Shown one piece after another: positions 1 through 6,030 of a stretch of 13,592 nt of DNA; position 1 is the stretch's first letter, and every line of letters starts with the position of its first letter. Position numbers and translations under genes: made by a program. The DNA lies in the NCBI GenBank assembly GCA_041584755.1, contig JBFHDK010000078.1, positions 1 to 13,592 of the forward strand, written 5' to 3'. The notes beneath the pieces were generated by a model, which saw only the letters and a list, made by a program, of their open reading frames with translations, did not search any database and was not told the DNA's origin. The stretch is from HB2-32-21 sp003448675 (GTDB taxonomy: Bacteria; Pseudomonadota; Gammaproteobacteria; Pseudomonadales; Porticoccaceae).

Positions 1-513
1 ATTCGAGGCCTTCGGGCTTTCGACGTAAACCAAAGCGCCCGCCGACAGCCAGGCGTTTTCCGCCAATGCTGATAAGGCCCGCTCCGCCAGGGTGGAATTA
101 AATGGTGGATCGATAAACACGATATCGAAACGCCTTGCCCCTGCGATGTTTCCGTCCAGCCACCCCAGCGCGTCCTGATGGATAATATCCAGCTCGCTGG
201 TGTTGGCGTCAAGGAGATCCCGGTTTTGTCGCAGGGCATGGAAGGCGACAGGATTTTGCTCGATCAGGGTAACTTGATGTGCGCCCCGAGACGCAGCTTC
301 AAAACCGAGGACGCCGGAGCCGGCAAAGAGATCCAGACAGGTAGCGCCCGGTAAATCCAGCTGAAGCCAGTTAAACAGGGTTTCCCTGACCCGATCGCCG
401 GTGGGCCGCAGTCCCTCTAGAGTTGGGAAGCTGAGTCGCCGTCCCCGCCACTTCCCTCCGATGATTCTAATCTGGCCAGCTTGGGAGACCGGTTTTTTTT
501 GCCGTCTGGGCAC
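1..513 (-). CDS. rsmD: 16S rRNA (guanine966-N2)-methyltransferase RsmD, partial (3' end beyond window)
   Basis: SAM-dependent enzyme that methylates G966 of 16S rRNA in the 30S subunit. The 171 codons seen carry the family hallmarks in order: an early GQIRIIGGKWRGRRL segment, the LRPTGDRVRETLFNWL block, the SAM-binding LDLFAGSGVLGFEA motif and the catalytic FIDPPF motif. About 20 to 30 residues of the C-terminus should lie beyond base 1. I chose the GTG at 513 because it gives the short family-like leader MPRRQKKPVSQAGQIRI and has an AGGA ribosome site 9 bases upstream. The frame stays open further upstream but has no ATG there. An unbroken A8 run on the coding strand (bases 493-500) lies just after the start. 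The gene diverges from ftsY, a common gammaproteobacterial arrangement. Confidence 0.95.
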   Translation of the reverse strand, partial: MPRRQKKPVSQAGQIRIIGGKWRGRRLSFPTLEGLRPTGDRVRETLFNWLQLDLPGATCLDLFAGSGVLGFEAASRGAHQVTLIEQNPVAFHALRQNRDLLDANTSELDIIHQDALGWLDGNIAGARRFDIVFIDPPFNSTLAERALSALAENAWLSAGALVYVESPKASN

Positions 514-546
514 CCGTTCGATTCCTGATAGTGGGCGGTAGATGAT

Positions 547-576
547 AGGATACAGGCCTTTTACTGGCCCTGTAAA
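547..576 (-). promoter_or_regulatory. Putative sigma-70 promoter of rsmD
   Basis: Read on the minus strand, TTTACA (bases 571-576) and TATCCT (547-552) are separated by 18 bases. These match the -35 consensus at 5 of 6 and the -10 consensus at 4 of 6 positions. Transcription would start around base 540, giving a leader of roughly 27 bases before the GTG at 513. Called by eye; no ftsY promoter of similar quality was found in the same gap. Confidence 0.4.
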
Positions 577-599
577 AAGGCGAAGGTGCTGCTTAGTTA

Positions 600-1826
600 A
601 TGGTTGAAAAGACAGACGAACCCCGGCCCAAGAAGGGTTTTTTCGGACGCTGGCGGCGTAAAACCAGCGAGCCGGTTGAGGGCGCTACCCCAGTCCCTGA
701 GTCTCCGGATGTTGGTGGGGAGGAAAGTCAACCGACTTTCCTCGAGCCCAGCCCGGAAGCAAGCCTCGTGGATTGCCCGGCTGAAAATCCGAATAGACCA
801 CAGCGTGCGTCAGATGGTCAGGAGGAACCTGCTTCGAACGGCGATGCCGGGGGCGCTACAGTGCCGGAACCGGAACAATCAGCCTCCGCCGCGGAGCAGC
901 CCTTGCCAGAAAAGCCAAGAGGCCTGTTTGGCCGGGCGCTGGCTAAAACCGGGCGCGGACTGGAAACCCTTTTTTTAGGCCGGCGCCAGATCGATGAGCA
1001 GACCCTCGAAGACCTGGAAACCCAGCTGTTGATGGCCGATGTGGGCATCGAGGTGTGTACGGAGATCATCGATGCTCTCACGGACCGCGTAAAACGTCGC
1101 GAGTTGAGCGATAGCGAGGCTCTGCGCGGGGCTCTGCATCAGATCATGGTGGAAATGCTTGTGGCCTGCGAGCAGCCACTGGAGCCGGTGGACAAGCAGC
1201 CTTTTGTCATTCTTGTGGTGGGTATCAATGGTGTTGGAAAAACTACCACCATCGGTAAGCTGGCGCGCAAATTCCAGCAGAACGGACAGTCGGTGATGCT
1301 AGCTGCCGGTGATACCTTCCGCGCGGCGGCGGTCGAGCAATTACAGGCCTGGGGGGAGCGCAATCAGGTTCCGGTGGTAGCTCAGCATAGTGGCGCCGAC
1401 AGCGCCTCGGTAATTTATGACGCTATTCAGTCCGCCACCGCCCGCGGCATTGATGTACTGATTGCCGATACCGCCGGGCGTTTGCACACCAAAAGTAACC
1501 TGATGGAAGAATTGGCCAAGGTGAAACGGGTCATGGCCAAGCTCGATGCGCAGGCGCCCCACGAAGTGTTGCTGGTGCTGGATGCCGGCACTGGTCAGAA
1601 CGCTGTGCGCCAGGTGGAGGAGTTCAACTCGGCCGTTGCGGTAAGCGGCCTGGCGGTTACCAAACTTGATGGCACGGCCAGGGGCGGTGTGGTGTTGGCC
1701 TTGTGTAAGCGTTACGGTATACCCGTGCGTTATCTGGGTCTGGGTGAAGGCATGGATGATCTGAGAGACTTCAGCGCCACGGATTATGTTCGAGGGTTGT
1801 TGTCGGAAAACTCGAATGCCCCATGA
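600..1826 (+). CDS. ftsY: Signal recognition particle receptor GTPase FtsY
   Basis: FtsY docks the SRP-ribosome complex at the inner membrane so that membrane proteins are inserted co-translationally. Residues 10-20 (PKKGFFGRWRR) look like the first basic amphipathic membrane-targeting helix. They are followed by a Pro/Glu/Ala-rich acidic linker (about 23-104) and a second targeting helix (about 105-127, GLFGRALAKTGRGLETLFLG). The conserved N and G domains then begin with the LEDLETQLLMADVGIE helix. GTPase motifs are G1 GINGVGKTTT at 208-217, DTFRAAA 238-244, DTAGR 290-294 and TKLD 354-357, with the closing GLGEGMDDLRDF. At 408 residues it is normal for proteobacteria. The ATG at 600 has only a distant purine stretch (GAAGG, 13 bases away), so the exact start is less certain than the identity. 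Its TGA overlaps the ftsE ATG. Confidence 0.97.
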   Translation: MVEKTDEPRPKKGFFGRWRRKTSEPVEGATPVPESPDVGGEESQPTFLEPSPEASLVDCPAENPNRPQRASDGQEEPASNGDAGGATVPEPEQSASAAEQPLPEKPRGLFGRALAKTGRGLETLFLGRRQIDEQTLEDLETQLLMADVGIEVCTEIIDALTDRVKRRELSDSEALRGALHQIMVEMLVACEQPLEPVDKQPFVILVVGINGVGKTTTIGKLARKFQQNGQSVMLAAGDTFRAAAVEQLQAWGERNQVPVVAQHSGADSASVIYDAIQSATARGIDVLIADTAGRLHTKSNLMEELAKVKRVMAKLDAQAPHEVLLVLDAGTGQNAVRQVEEFNSAVAVSGLAVTKLDGTARGGVVLALCKRYGIPVRYLGLGEGMDDLRDFSATDYVRGLLSENSNAP

Positions 1827-2485
1827 TCCGCTTTGATGGTGTCAGTAAACGCTACGCGGAAGGCTATGAAGCCTTAAGCGACATCAGCCTCAGCCTTGAT
1901 GCCGGTGAGCTGGCTTTTCTAACCGGCCATTCCGGTGCTGGTAAAAGCACCTTGCTCAAGCTGATTATGCTGATGGAGCGGCCCAGCCGGGGTCAGTTAT
2001 TAATCAATGGTAAAAACCTCAACCGCCTCCATCGCAGCCAAATTCCCCATTATCGCCGCCGGGTGGGTGTAGTTTTTCAAGACCACCAGCTGTTGTTTGA
2101 TCGCACGGTTTTTGACAACGTTGCCCTGCCCCTGCTGGTCTCCGGCTACCAGACGCGGGAGATCGCAAAGCGGGTGCGCGCATCCCTGGACAAGGTCGGA
2201 CTGCTGGACAGGGAAAAACTTAACCCCATGCAGTTGTCCGGTGGTGAGCAGCAGCGGGTGGGTATCGCTCGCGCCGTAGTGCACAAGCCCAGAATATTGC
2301 TGGCCGACGAGCCAACGGGCAACCTGGACCCGGCTCTTTCCGAGGAAATCATGGGTTTATTCCGCGAGTTTCGCGATGTGGGGGTGACGGTTCTAATCGC
2401 TACCCATGATCTAGCCCTGGTGCAAAGCCTTGGCGAGCGGACTCTGTCTCTCAAGGAGGGGCGGTTGATGGGCAGTGAGTCATGA
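1823..2485 (+). CDS. ftsE: Cell division ATP-binding protein FtsE
   Basis: ABC-type ATPase that, with FtsX, couples divisome assembly to activation of septal peptidoglycan hydrolases from the cytoplasmic face. The full 220 residues show Walker A GHSGAGKST (35-43), Q-loop Gln86 in VVFQDHQLL, signature LSGGEQQR (138-145), Walker B LLADEP with catalytic Glu163, D-loop NLDP and switch His195. The FtsE-typical opening MIRFDGVSKRY is present. The start is fixed by an ATGA overlap with the ftsY stop, and the 3' end overlaps ftsX the same way, so the three genes are likely translationally coupled. Confidence 0.97.
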   Translation: MIRFDGVSKRYAEGYEALSDISLSLDAGELAFLTGHSGAGKSTLLKLIMLMERPSRGQLLINGKNLNRLHRSQIPHYRRRVGVVFQDHQLLFDRTVFDNVALPLLVSGYQTREIAKRVRASLDKVGLLDREKLNPMQLSGGEQQRVGIARAVVHKPRILLADEPTGNLDPALSEEIMGLFREFRDVGVTVLIATHDLALVQSLGERTLSLKEGRLMGSES

Positions 2486-3486
2486 ACAGGCGGACTAAAG
2501 GCCATACCCTCGTCAAACCCCGAGAAAACAGCGCCGGCGCCGTACAGGGACGTCTGAGTGTTAGCTCGGCGTTTGACAGTTGGCTTGCCAGCCACAGGAG
2601 CAATGCGCGGGTAAGCCTGAAGCGCCTGATGGACGAACCCTTGCAAACATTGATGACCACCCTGGTAATTGCCATTGCATTCGCGCTGCCAGCGGCATTA
2701 TGGGTGGCGGTTGCCAACCTGCAGTCGCTGAGCGGCAGTTGGCAAACGACTACCCGCATCTCTCTTTTTATCGATAAGGGAGCGTCGACCCAAACCACCG
2801 AAAACCTGATTAAGGCTGTCGAGAGCCTTAATCAGTTTGACGCGGTAACTTATGTATCCCCGGAGGTCGCGCTGGAAGAATTTCAGACAGCCTCTGGCTT
2901 TGGCGAGGTCCTGGCATTGCTGGAAGAAAACCCGCTGCCGGGTGTCCTGCTGCTGTCCCCGAAGCCGGCTTTGGGGAGTGAGCCAGAAAGCCTGCAGGCA
3001 TTAATTGACCAGCTGGAGCAATTGACGGGGGTTGCGGAAGTGCAACTGGACATGCAGTGGTTGCAGCGAATGCAGCGGATTCTCGCCATGGCTCAGCGGG
3101 TGGCCATCCTGTTGGGCGTTGCGCTGTCTCTGGGGGTCCTGCTGGCGGTGGGTAATACCATTCGGCTGGCTATTGAAAGCCGCCGGGATGAAATTCTGGT
3201 GGTAAAGCTGGTGGGTGGCACCAATGGTTTTGTCCGCCGACCTTTTCTCTACACCGGCCTCTGGTATGGGCTGGCAGGGGGCGTGCTCGCCTGGCTCGGT
3301 GTTGTGCTTGCCGGCCTGTGGCTCGGTAAAACCGTTAGTGAACTGGCATTGCTATACCAGAGCAGCTTTTCCCTTCAGGGCCCCGGTGCGATGGGCTTGC
3401 TCCTGCTGGCGATTCTTGGGGGCATCCTCGGTCTGCTGGGAGCGGCCCTGGCGGTGGGCAGGCATATAGCCAGTATTGAACCCTAG
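2482..3486 (+). CDS. ftsX: Cell division membrane protein FtsX
   Basis: Membrane partner of FtsE in the divisome that regulates amidase activators from the periplasmic side. The layout is typical of FtsX: a cytoplasmic N-tail of about 57 residues containing RVSLKRLMDEPLQTL, TM1 (about 58-80), a periplasmic domain (about 81-200) with the ISLFIDKGAS and YVSPEVALEEF elements, TM2 (about 207-229), a cytoplasmic loop with RRDEILVVKLVGGTNGFVRRPF, TM3 (about 258-281) and TM4 (about 301-325). Length of 334 is normal for Gammaproteobacteria. The ATG sits in an ATGA overlap with the ftsE stop. No terminator is seen after it; rpoH follows after 178 bases with its own promoters. Confidence 0.96.
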   Translation: MNRRTKGHTLVKPRENSAGAVQGRLSVSSAFDSWLASHRSNARVSLKRLMDEPLQTLMTTLVIAIAFALPAALWVAVANLQSLSGSWQTTTRISLFIDKGASTQTTENLIKAVESLNQFDAVTYVSPEVALEEFQTASGFGEVLALLEENPLPGVLLLSPKPALGSEPESLQALIDQLEQLTGVAEVQLDMQWLQRMQRILAMAQRVAILLGVALSLGVLLAVGNTIRLAIESRRDEILVVKLVGGTNGFVRRPFLYTGLWYGLAGGVLAWLGVVLAGLWLGKTVSELALLYQSSFSLQGPGAMGLLLLAILGGILGLLGAALAVGRHIASIEP

Positions 3487-3529
3487 GCTTTCCAGATCAT
3501 TCAAAATTGTTTTAAAACAGCGGTTTAAG

Positions 3530-3557
3530 GGAACTATTCAGGTATTTGGACATCCAA
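3530..3557 (+). promoter_or_regulatory. Putative sigma-E (RpoE/AlgU) promoter of rpoH
   Basis: GGAACTA (3530-3536) followed after 16 bases by TCCAA (3553-3557) closely resembles the envelope-stress sigma consensus GGAACTT-N16-TCTGA/TCAAA. It lies about 100 bases upstream of the rpoH ATG. Sigma-E/AlgU-driven transcription of rpoH is known in Escherichia coli and Pseudomonas, which supports the call. It overlaps the sigma-70-like promoter described next. Confidence 0.5.
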
Positions 3558-3574
3558 TAGGGCAATGTTAAACT
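3546..3574 (+). promoter_or_regulatory. Putative sigma-70 promoter of rpoH with extended -10
   Basis: TTGGAC (3546-3551) and TAAACT (3569-3574) are spaced by 17 bases, and a TGT immediately before the -10 gives an extended -10. The expected start near 3581 gives a leader of about 84 bases. Called by eye only; its -35 overlaps the -10 side of the sigma-E-like promoter, so the two would compete. Confidence 0.4.
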
Positions 3575-3664
3575 ACGTCGCTCGATTTTGGCGTAGCGTG
3601 GCGATTCAGGGCTAACAAGTAGTCTGTAAAGCAACCGAAAAAAGGCTGTCCCGAGGGGTTAAAG

Positions 3665-4528
3665 ATGAACAAAGATCTGCAATCATTACAGTGGATGGCG
3701 CCGGGCGGCAACGTGGCGGCCTATGTACAAGGCGCCAATTCCATTGCCGTGCTCTCTGCCGAGGAAGAAAAATCCCTGGCCGAGCGTCTGTATTACGACA
3801 ATGACCTGGAAAGTGCGCGGCAGCTGGTTCTGGCGCATCTGCGCTTTGTGGTGCATATCGCCCGCTCCTACAACGGCTATGGTTTGCCGCTGGCGGACTT
3901 GATCCAGGAAGGCAATGTCGGCTTGATGAAAGCGGTCAGGCGTTTCAACCCTGAAAAAGGGGTACGCCTGGTGTCCTTTGCCGTGCACTGGATCAAGGCC
4001 GAAATTCATGAATACGTCCTGCGCAACTGGCGTATTGTCAAGGTTGCGACCACCAAGGCCCAGCGGAAACTGTTTTTTAATCTGCGCAGCGCCAAAAAGC
4101 GTCTGGCCTGGCTGACCGATGAAGAAGCCAGCGCCATCGCCAAGGACCTCGGCGTCGAGGTCGGTCATGTGCGGGAAATGGAAAACCGCCTGGCGGCGCG
4201 GGACGCTGCCTTTGATGGCGGGCTTGATGATGATGAGGATGAAGCCTATCAGGCGCCGGCCCAATACCTGGAAGATCGCGGTGCGGACCCAGCCCTGATT
4301 CTTGAAGATGCCGAGTGGCAGTCCGACAGCCATAGACGCCTGGCCGGGGCCTTGTCCGGGCTGGACGAGCGTAGCCAGGATATCATTCAACAGCGCTGGT
4401 TGAGCGAAGACAAGGCAACGCTTCATGATTTGGCAGCCAAGTATTCCGTGTCGGCGGAAAGAATCCGGCAACTGGAACAGGCCGCTATGAAAAAAGTGCG
4501 AGCGGTGCTTGACACCAGAGATGAATGA
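3665..4528 (+). CDS. rpoH: RNA polymerase heat-shock sigma factor RpoH (sigma-32)
   Basis: Directs RNA polymerase to heat-shock promoters. The 287 residues align end to end with enterobacterial RpoH (about 284). Region 2 is recognisable as HLRFVVHIARSYNGYGLPLADLIQEGNVGLMKAVRRF (about 58-94, with LVSFAVHWIKAEIHEYVL following). The diagnostic RpoH box QRKLFFNLRS is at 133-142, an acidic loop DDDEDEA lies near 188-194, and region 4 carries GLDERSQDIIQQRWL (232-246) and the helix-turn-helix YSVSAERIRQLE (260-271). The ATG has a GAGGGG ribosome site (3653-3658). The gene follows ftsYEX as in most Gammaproteobacteria. A two-sigma promoter region lies upstream and a strong terminator downstream. I saw no convincing long-range pairing over the start codon, so an RNA thermometer is neither shown nor excluded. 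Confidence 0.98.
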   Translation: MNKDLQSLQWMAPGGNVAAYVQGANSIAVLSAEEEKSLAERLYYDNDLESARQLVLAHLRFVVHIARSYNGYGLPLADLIQEGNVGLMKAVRRFNPEKGVRLVSFAVHWIKAEIHEYVLRNWRIVKVATTKAQRKLFFNLRSAKKRLAWLTDEEASAIAKDLGVEVGHVREMENRLAARDAAFDGGLDDDEDEAYQAPAQYLEDRGADPALILEDAEWQSDSHRRLAGALSGLDERSQDIIQQRWLSEDKATLHDLAAKYSVSAERIRQLEQAAMKKVRAVLDTRDE

Positions 4529-4552
4529 CAGAAGCTGATAAAGCTCCTGTGT

Positions 4553-4589
4553 GAATAAAAAAGCCGCGCCAGCCGCGGCTTTTTTATTC
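4553..4589 (+). terminator. Rho-independent terminator after rpoH
   Basis: A perfect 16-base-pair stem, GAATAAAAAAGCCGCG against its complement, encloses the 5-base loop CCAGC and has T6 on the 3' arm and A6 on the 5' arm. It begins 24 bases after the rpoH stop codon. The symmetric A and T tracts would let it work in either direction. Confidence 0.93.
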
Positions 4590-4639
4590 CTGTGATTTCA
4601 GACTATTTCGATGTTGATAATTGCCGAGGGGAATAATTT

Positions 4640-5074
4640 TTGAATTCAACAAGCTTGTCCAGGCCGATTATTTTGCTGGGGGTGGTTGCGGCGCTTAATG
4701 GCTTTCTGGCCGTAGCCCTCGGCTCTTTTGCCGCCCATGGGCTCCAGCACTACGCCAGCGCCGAACAGCTGCCAACCTGGCAAACCGGTGTGCGCTACCA
4801 CATGTTTCATGTAATGGCGGCTTTTATCGCCATGGTGATTTCAGGGTTTGTTGGGTCCGGTTACCGAGGTTATCGCTGGGCGCTCATGGCCGGCTGGCTT
4901 TTTATCGCTGGCGCGTTGCTTTTCTCCGGTAGTTTATATTTGCTGGTTCTAGCGCCACGAGGCTGGTTGATGTGGACGGCGCCGCTGGGTGGCGGTCTGT
5001 TCCTGGTTGGCTGGGTGACTCTGGCCGTGGCCCTGATACGCCAATGGCCCCGTGGCAAAGCCGTAGAAAATTAA
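4640..5074 (+). CDS. DUF423 family small inner-membrane protein (YgdD-like)
   Basis: A 144-residue hydrophobic protein of unknown function. It matches DUF423/YgdD by the GSFAAHGL motif (28-35; usually GAFGAHGL), the WQTGVRYHMFHVMA block (47-60) and GALLFSGSLYLL (91-102). Four membrane segments are predicted at about 8-30, 54-72, 80-103 and 112-133, with short loops and a basic C-terminal tail. The start is a TTG at 4640 with a strong GAGGGGA ribosome site 7 bases upstream; no ATG fits the family N-terminus. It sits alone between the rpoH terminator and trmB, 32 bases before trmB, and may be co-transcribed with it. A GATAAT at 4616-4621 could be its -10 but lacks a good -35. Confidence 0.88.
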   Translation: MNSTSLSRPIILLGVVAALNGFLAVALGSFAAHGLQHYASAEQLPTWQTGVRYHMFHVMAAFIAMVISGFVGSGYRGYRWALMAGWLFIAGALLFSGSLYLLVLAPRGWLMWTAPLGGGLFLVGWVTLAVALIRQWPRGKAVEN

Positions 5075-5106
5075 AGCCCCTGGGTAGTGGATCCGTTTAG
5101 TCCGTT

Positions 5107-5838
5107 ATGTCTCAGTTAATCCGAAAAAACTTCGCCCCGGAGTACAAAAAGAAATCCGTGCGCAGTTATGTGGTGCGCACGGGCCGCATGACTGAGGGCC
5201 AGATAAAAGCCCTGGAAGCGCACTGGCCTCGCTATGGCCTGAGCCTTTTTGATGGCCAGCCGGCGTCATGGCCAAAGGTTTTTGGGCGCCAGGCGCCCCT
5301 GGTGCTGGAAATTGGCTTTGGTATGGGCGCCTCGCTATTGCAAATGGCCATTGCCGAACCCGACAAGAATTTTATCGGCGTTGAGGTTTACCCCCCGGGG
5401 GTGGGCCGCCTGTTGTCTGCCGCTGTCGAGGAGGATGTCGGTAATCTGCGGGTTTATCTGGCGGATGCGGTAGACGTGCTTGATGACTGTATTCCTGCTC
5501 AAAGCCTCGCGCGGGTGCAAATCTATTTTCCAGACCCCTGGCATAAAAAAAAACATCATAAGCGTCGATTGGTGCAAACGCCTTTAATTGAAAAACTGGA
5601 AAGTAAGCTGGCCATGGGGGGCGTGCTGCACCTGGCCACGGACTGGCAAGCCTACGCTGAACATATGGTTGAGGTGTTGGAAAGTATACCGGGACTGGAA
5701 AATACGACTGAGTCGGGTTTTTACAGTGCGCGTCCCGATTATCGCCCGGAAACCAAATTCGAACGCCGCGGCCTGGGTTTGGGGCACGGTGTCTGGGATC
5801 TTCTATATCGGCGCGTTTCCCCGCGGAGTGATGCCTAA
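5107..5838 (+). CDS. trmB: tRNA (guanine46-N7)-methyltransferase TrmB
   Basis: Forms m7G46 in the variable loop of many tRNAs using S-adenosylmethionine. The 243 residues show the family sequence RSYVVRTGRMTEGQ (19-32), the SAM motif LEIGFGMGAS (67-76), the GVEVYPPGVG segment (91-100), IYFPDPWHKKKHHKRR (139-154) that includes the catalytic/tRNA-binding region, and the C-terminal TKFERRG (216-222). Length is normal. The ATG at 5107 gives the expected N-terminus, though the ribosome site before it is weak. Codons 147-149 form an A9 run (5545-5553), which is prone to slippage. No classical terminator follows; the next 192 bases are structured non-coding DNA. Confidence 0.96.
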   Translation: MSQLIRKNFAPEYKKKSVRSYVVRTGRMTEGQIKALEAHWPRYGLSLFDGQPASWPKVFGRQAPLVLEIGFGMGASLLQMAIAEPDKNFIGVEVYPPGVGRLLSAAVEEDVGNLRVYLADAVDVLDDCIPAQSLARVQIYFPDPWHKKKHHKRRLVQTPLIEKLESKLAMGGVLHLATDWQAYAEHMVEVLESIPGLENTTESGFYSARPDYRPETKFERRGLGLGHGVWDLLYRRVSPRSDA

Positions 5839-5850
5839 AGCCCAAGCATG

Positions 5851-5915
5851 CCCGGTACTTTCAAATCGAGGCGCTTCGAGGCGCTGCAATGCCCGTGCAG
5901 GTATTCAGTACCGGG
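5851..5915. repeat. Structured element: 9-base inverted repeat enclosing a 10-base tandem repeat
   Basis: CCCGGTACT (5851-5859) is perfectly complementary to AGTACCGGG (5907-5915). Inside lie two abutting exact copies of TCGAGGCGCT (5866-5875 and 5876-5885), and then a 5-base-pair stem CTGCA/TGCAG (5884-5888 and 5896-5900) with a 7-base loop. The element starts 12 bases after the trmB stop. There is no U-tract, so it is not a classical terminator. It does not fit a tRNA. It may be an mRNA end-stabilising structure or a dispersed palindromic repeat. Confidence 0.6.
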
Positions 5916-5925
5916 TCGATGTGCT

Positions 5926-5954
5926 TTGTATTAACACAAAATACCGGCTAACAT
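5926..5954 (+). promoter_or_regulatory. Weak candidate promoter for the FKBP lipoprotein gene
   Basis: TTGTAT (5926-5931) and TAACAT (5949-5954) are 17 bases apart, matching consensus at 3 and 4 of 6 positions. The start point would be near 5961, leaving a leader of about 70 bases that contains the dyad at 5973-5994. This is the best candidate seen in the gap, but it is a modest match. Confidence 0.25.
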
Positions 5955-5972
5955 CTCGCGCTCTTTTGCCCC

Positions 5973-5994
5973 TCGGTAATAATAGATTTACCGA
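5973..5994. promoter_or_regulatory. Dyad symmetry, possible operator or leader hairpin
   Basis: TCGGTAA (5973-5979) and TTACCGA (5988-5994) form a perfect 7-base inverted repeat around an 8-base AT-rich centre (TAATAGAT). It lies 36 bases upstream of the start codon of the FKBP gene. The size and spacing would suit a dimeric regulator or a short leader hairpin; no regulator is identified. Confidence 0.4.
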
Positions 5995-6030
5995 TGGAAG
6001 GCTTTTTGGCTATATCACCAGGGATAATTT

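Noticed and set aside
3653..3900. RNA thermometer sequestering the rpoH ribosome site
   Set aside because: I looked for a CCCCTC-like partner of the GAGGGG site within the first 230 coding bases and found no convincing stem; only a 3-pair CCC-GAG-GGG pairing is present.
3686..4471. Long open frame (261 codons) on the strand opposite rpoH
   Set aside because: rpoH is certain over the whole stretch; the antisense frame has no family motifs or ribosome site and is a by-product of codon use.
4529..5106. Evidence that mtgA or thiS-thiG were lost from between rpoH and trmB, where I recall them in Pseudomonas
   Set aside because: No remnant sequence is visible and the comparison rests on memory of gene order only.
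5372..5845. 157-codon open frame opposite trmB
   Set aside because: trmB motifs are continuous there; the antisense product is Pro/Arg-rich low-information sequence.
5851..5915. tRNA or tRNA-like gene
   Set aside because: The 5-pair stem with a 7-base loop looks like an anticodon arm, but there are no conserved D or T-arm bases and the element is too short.
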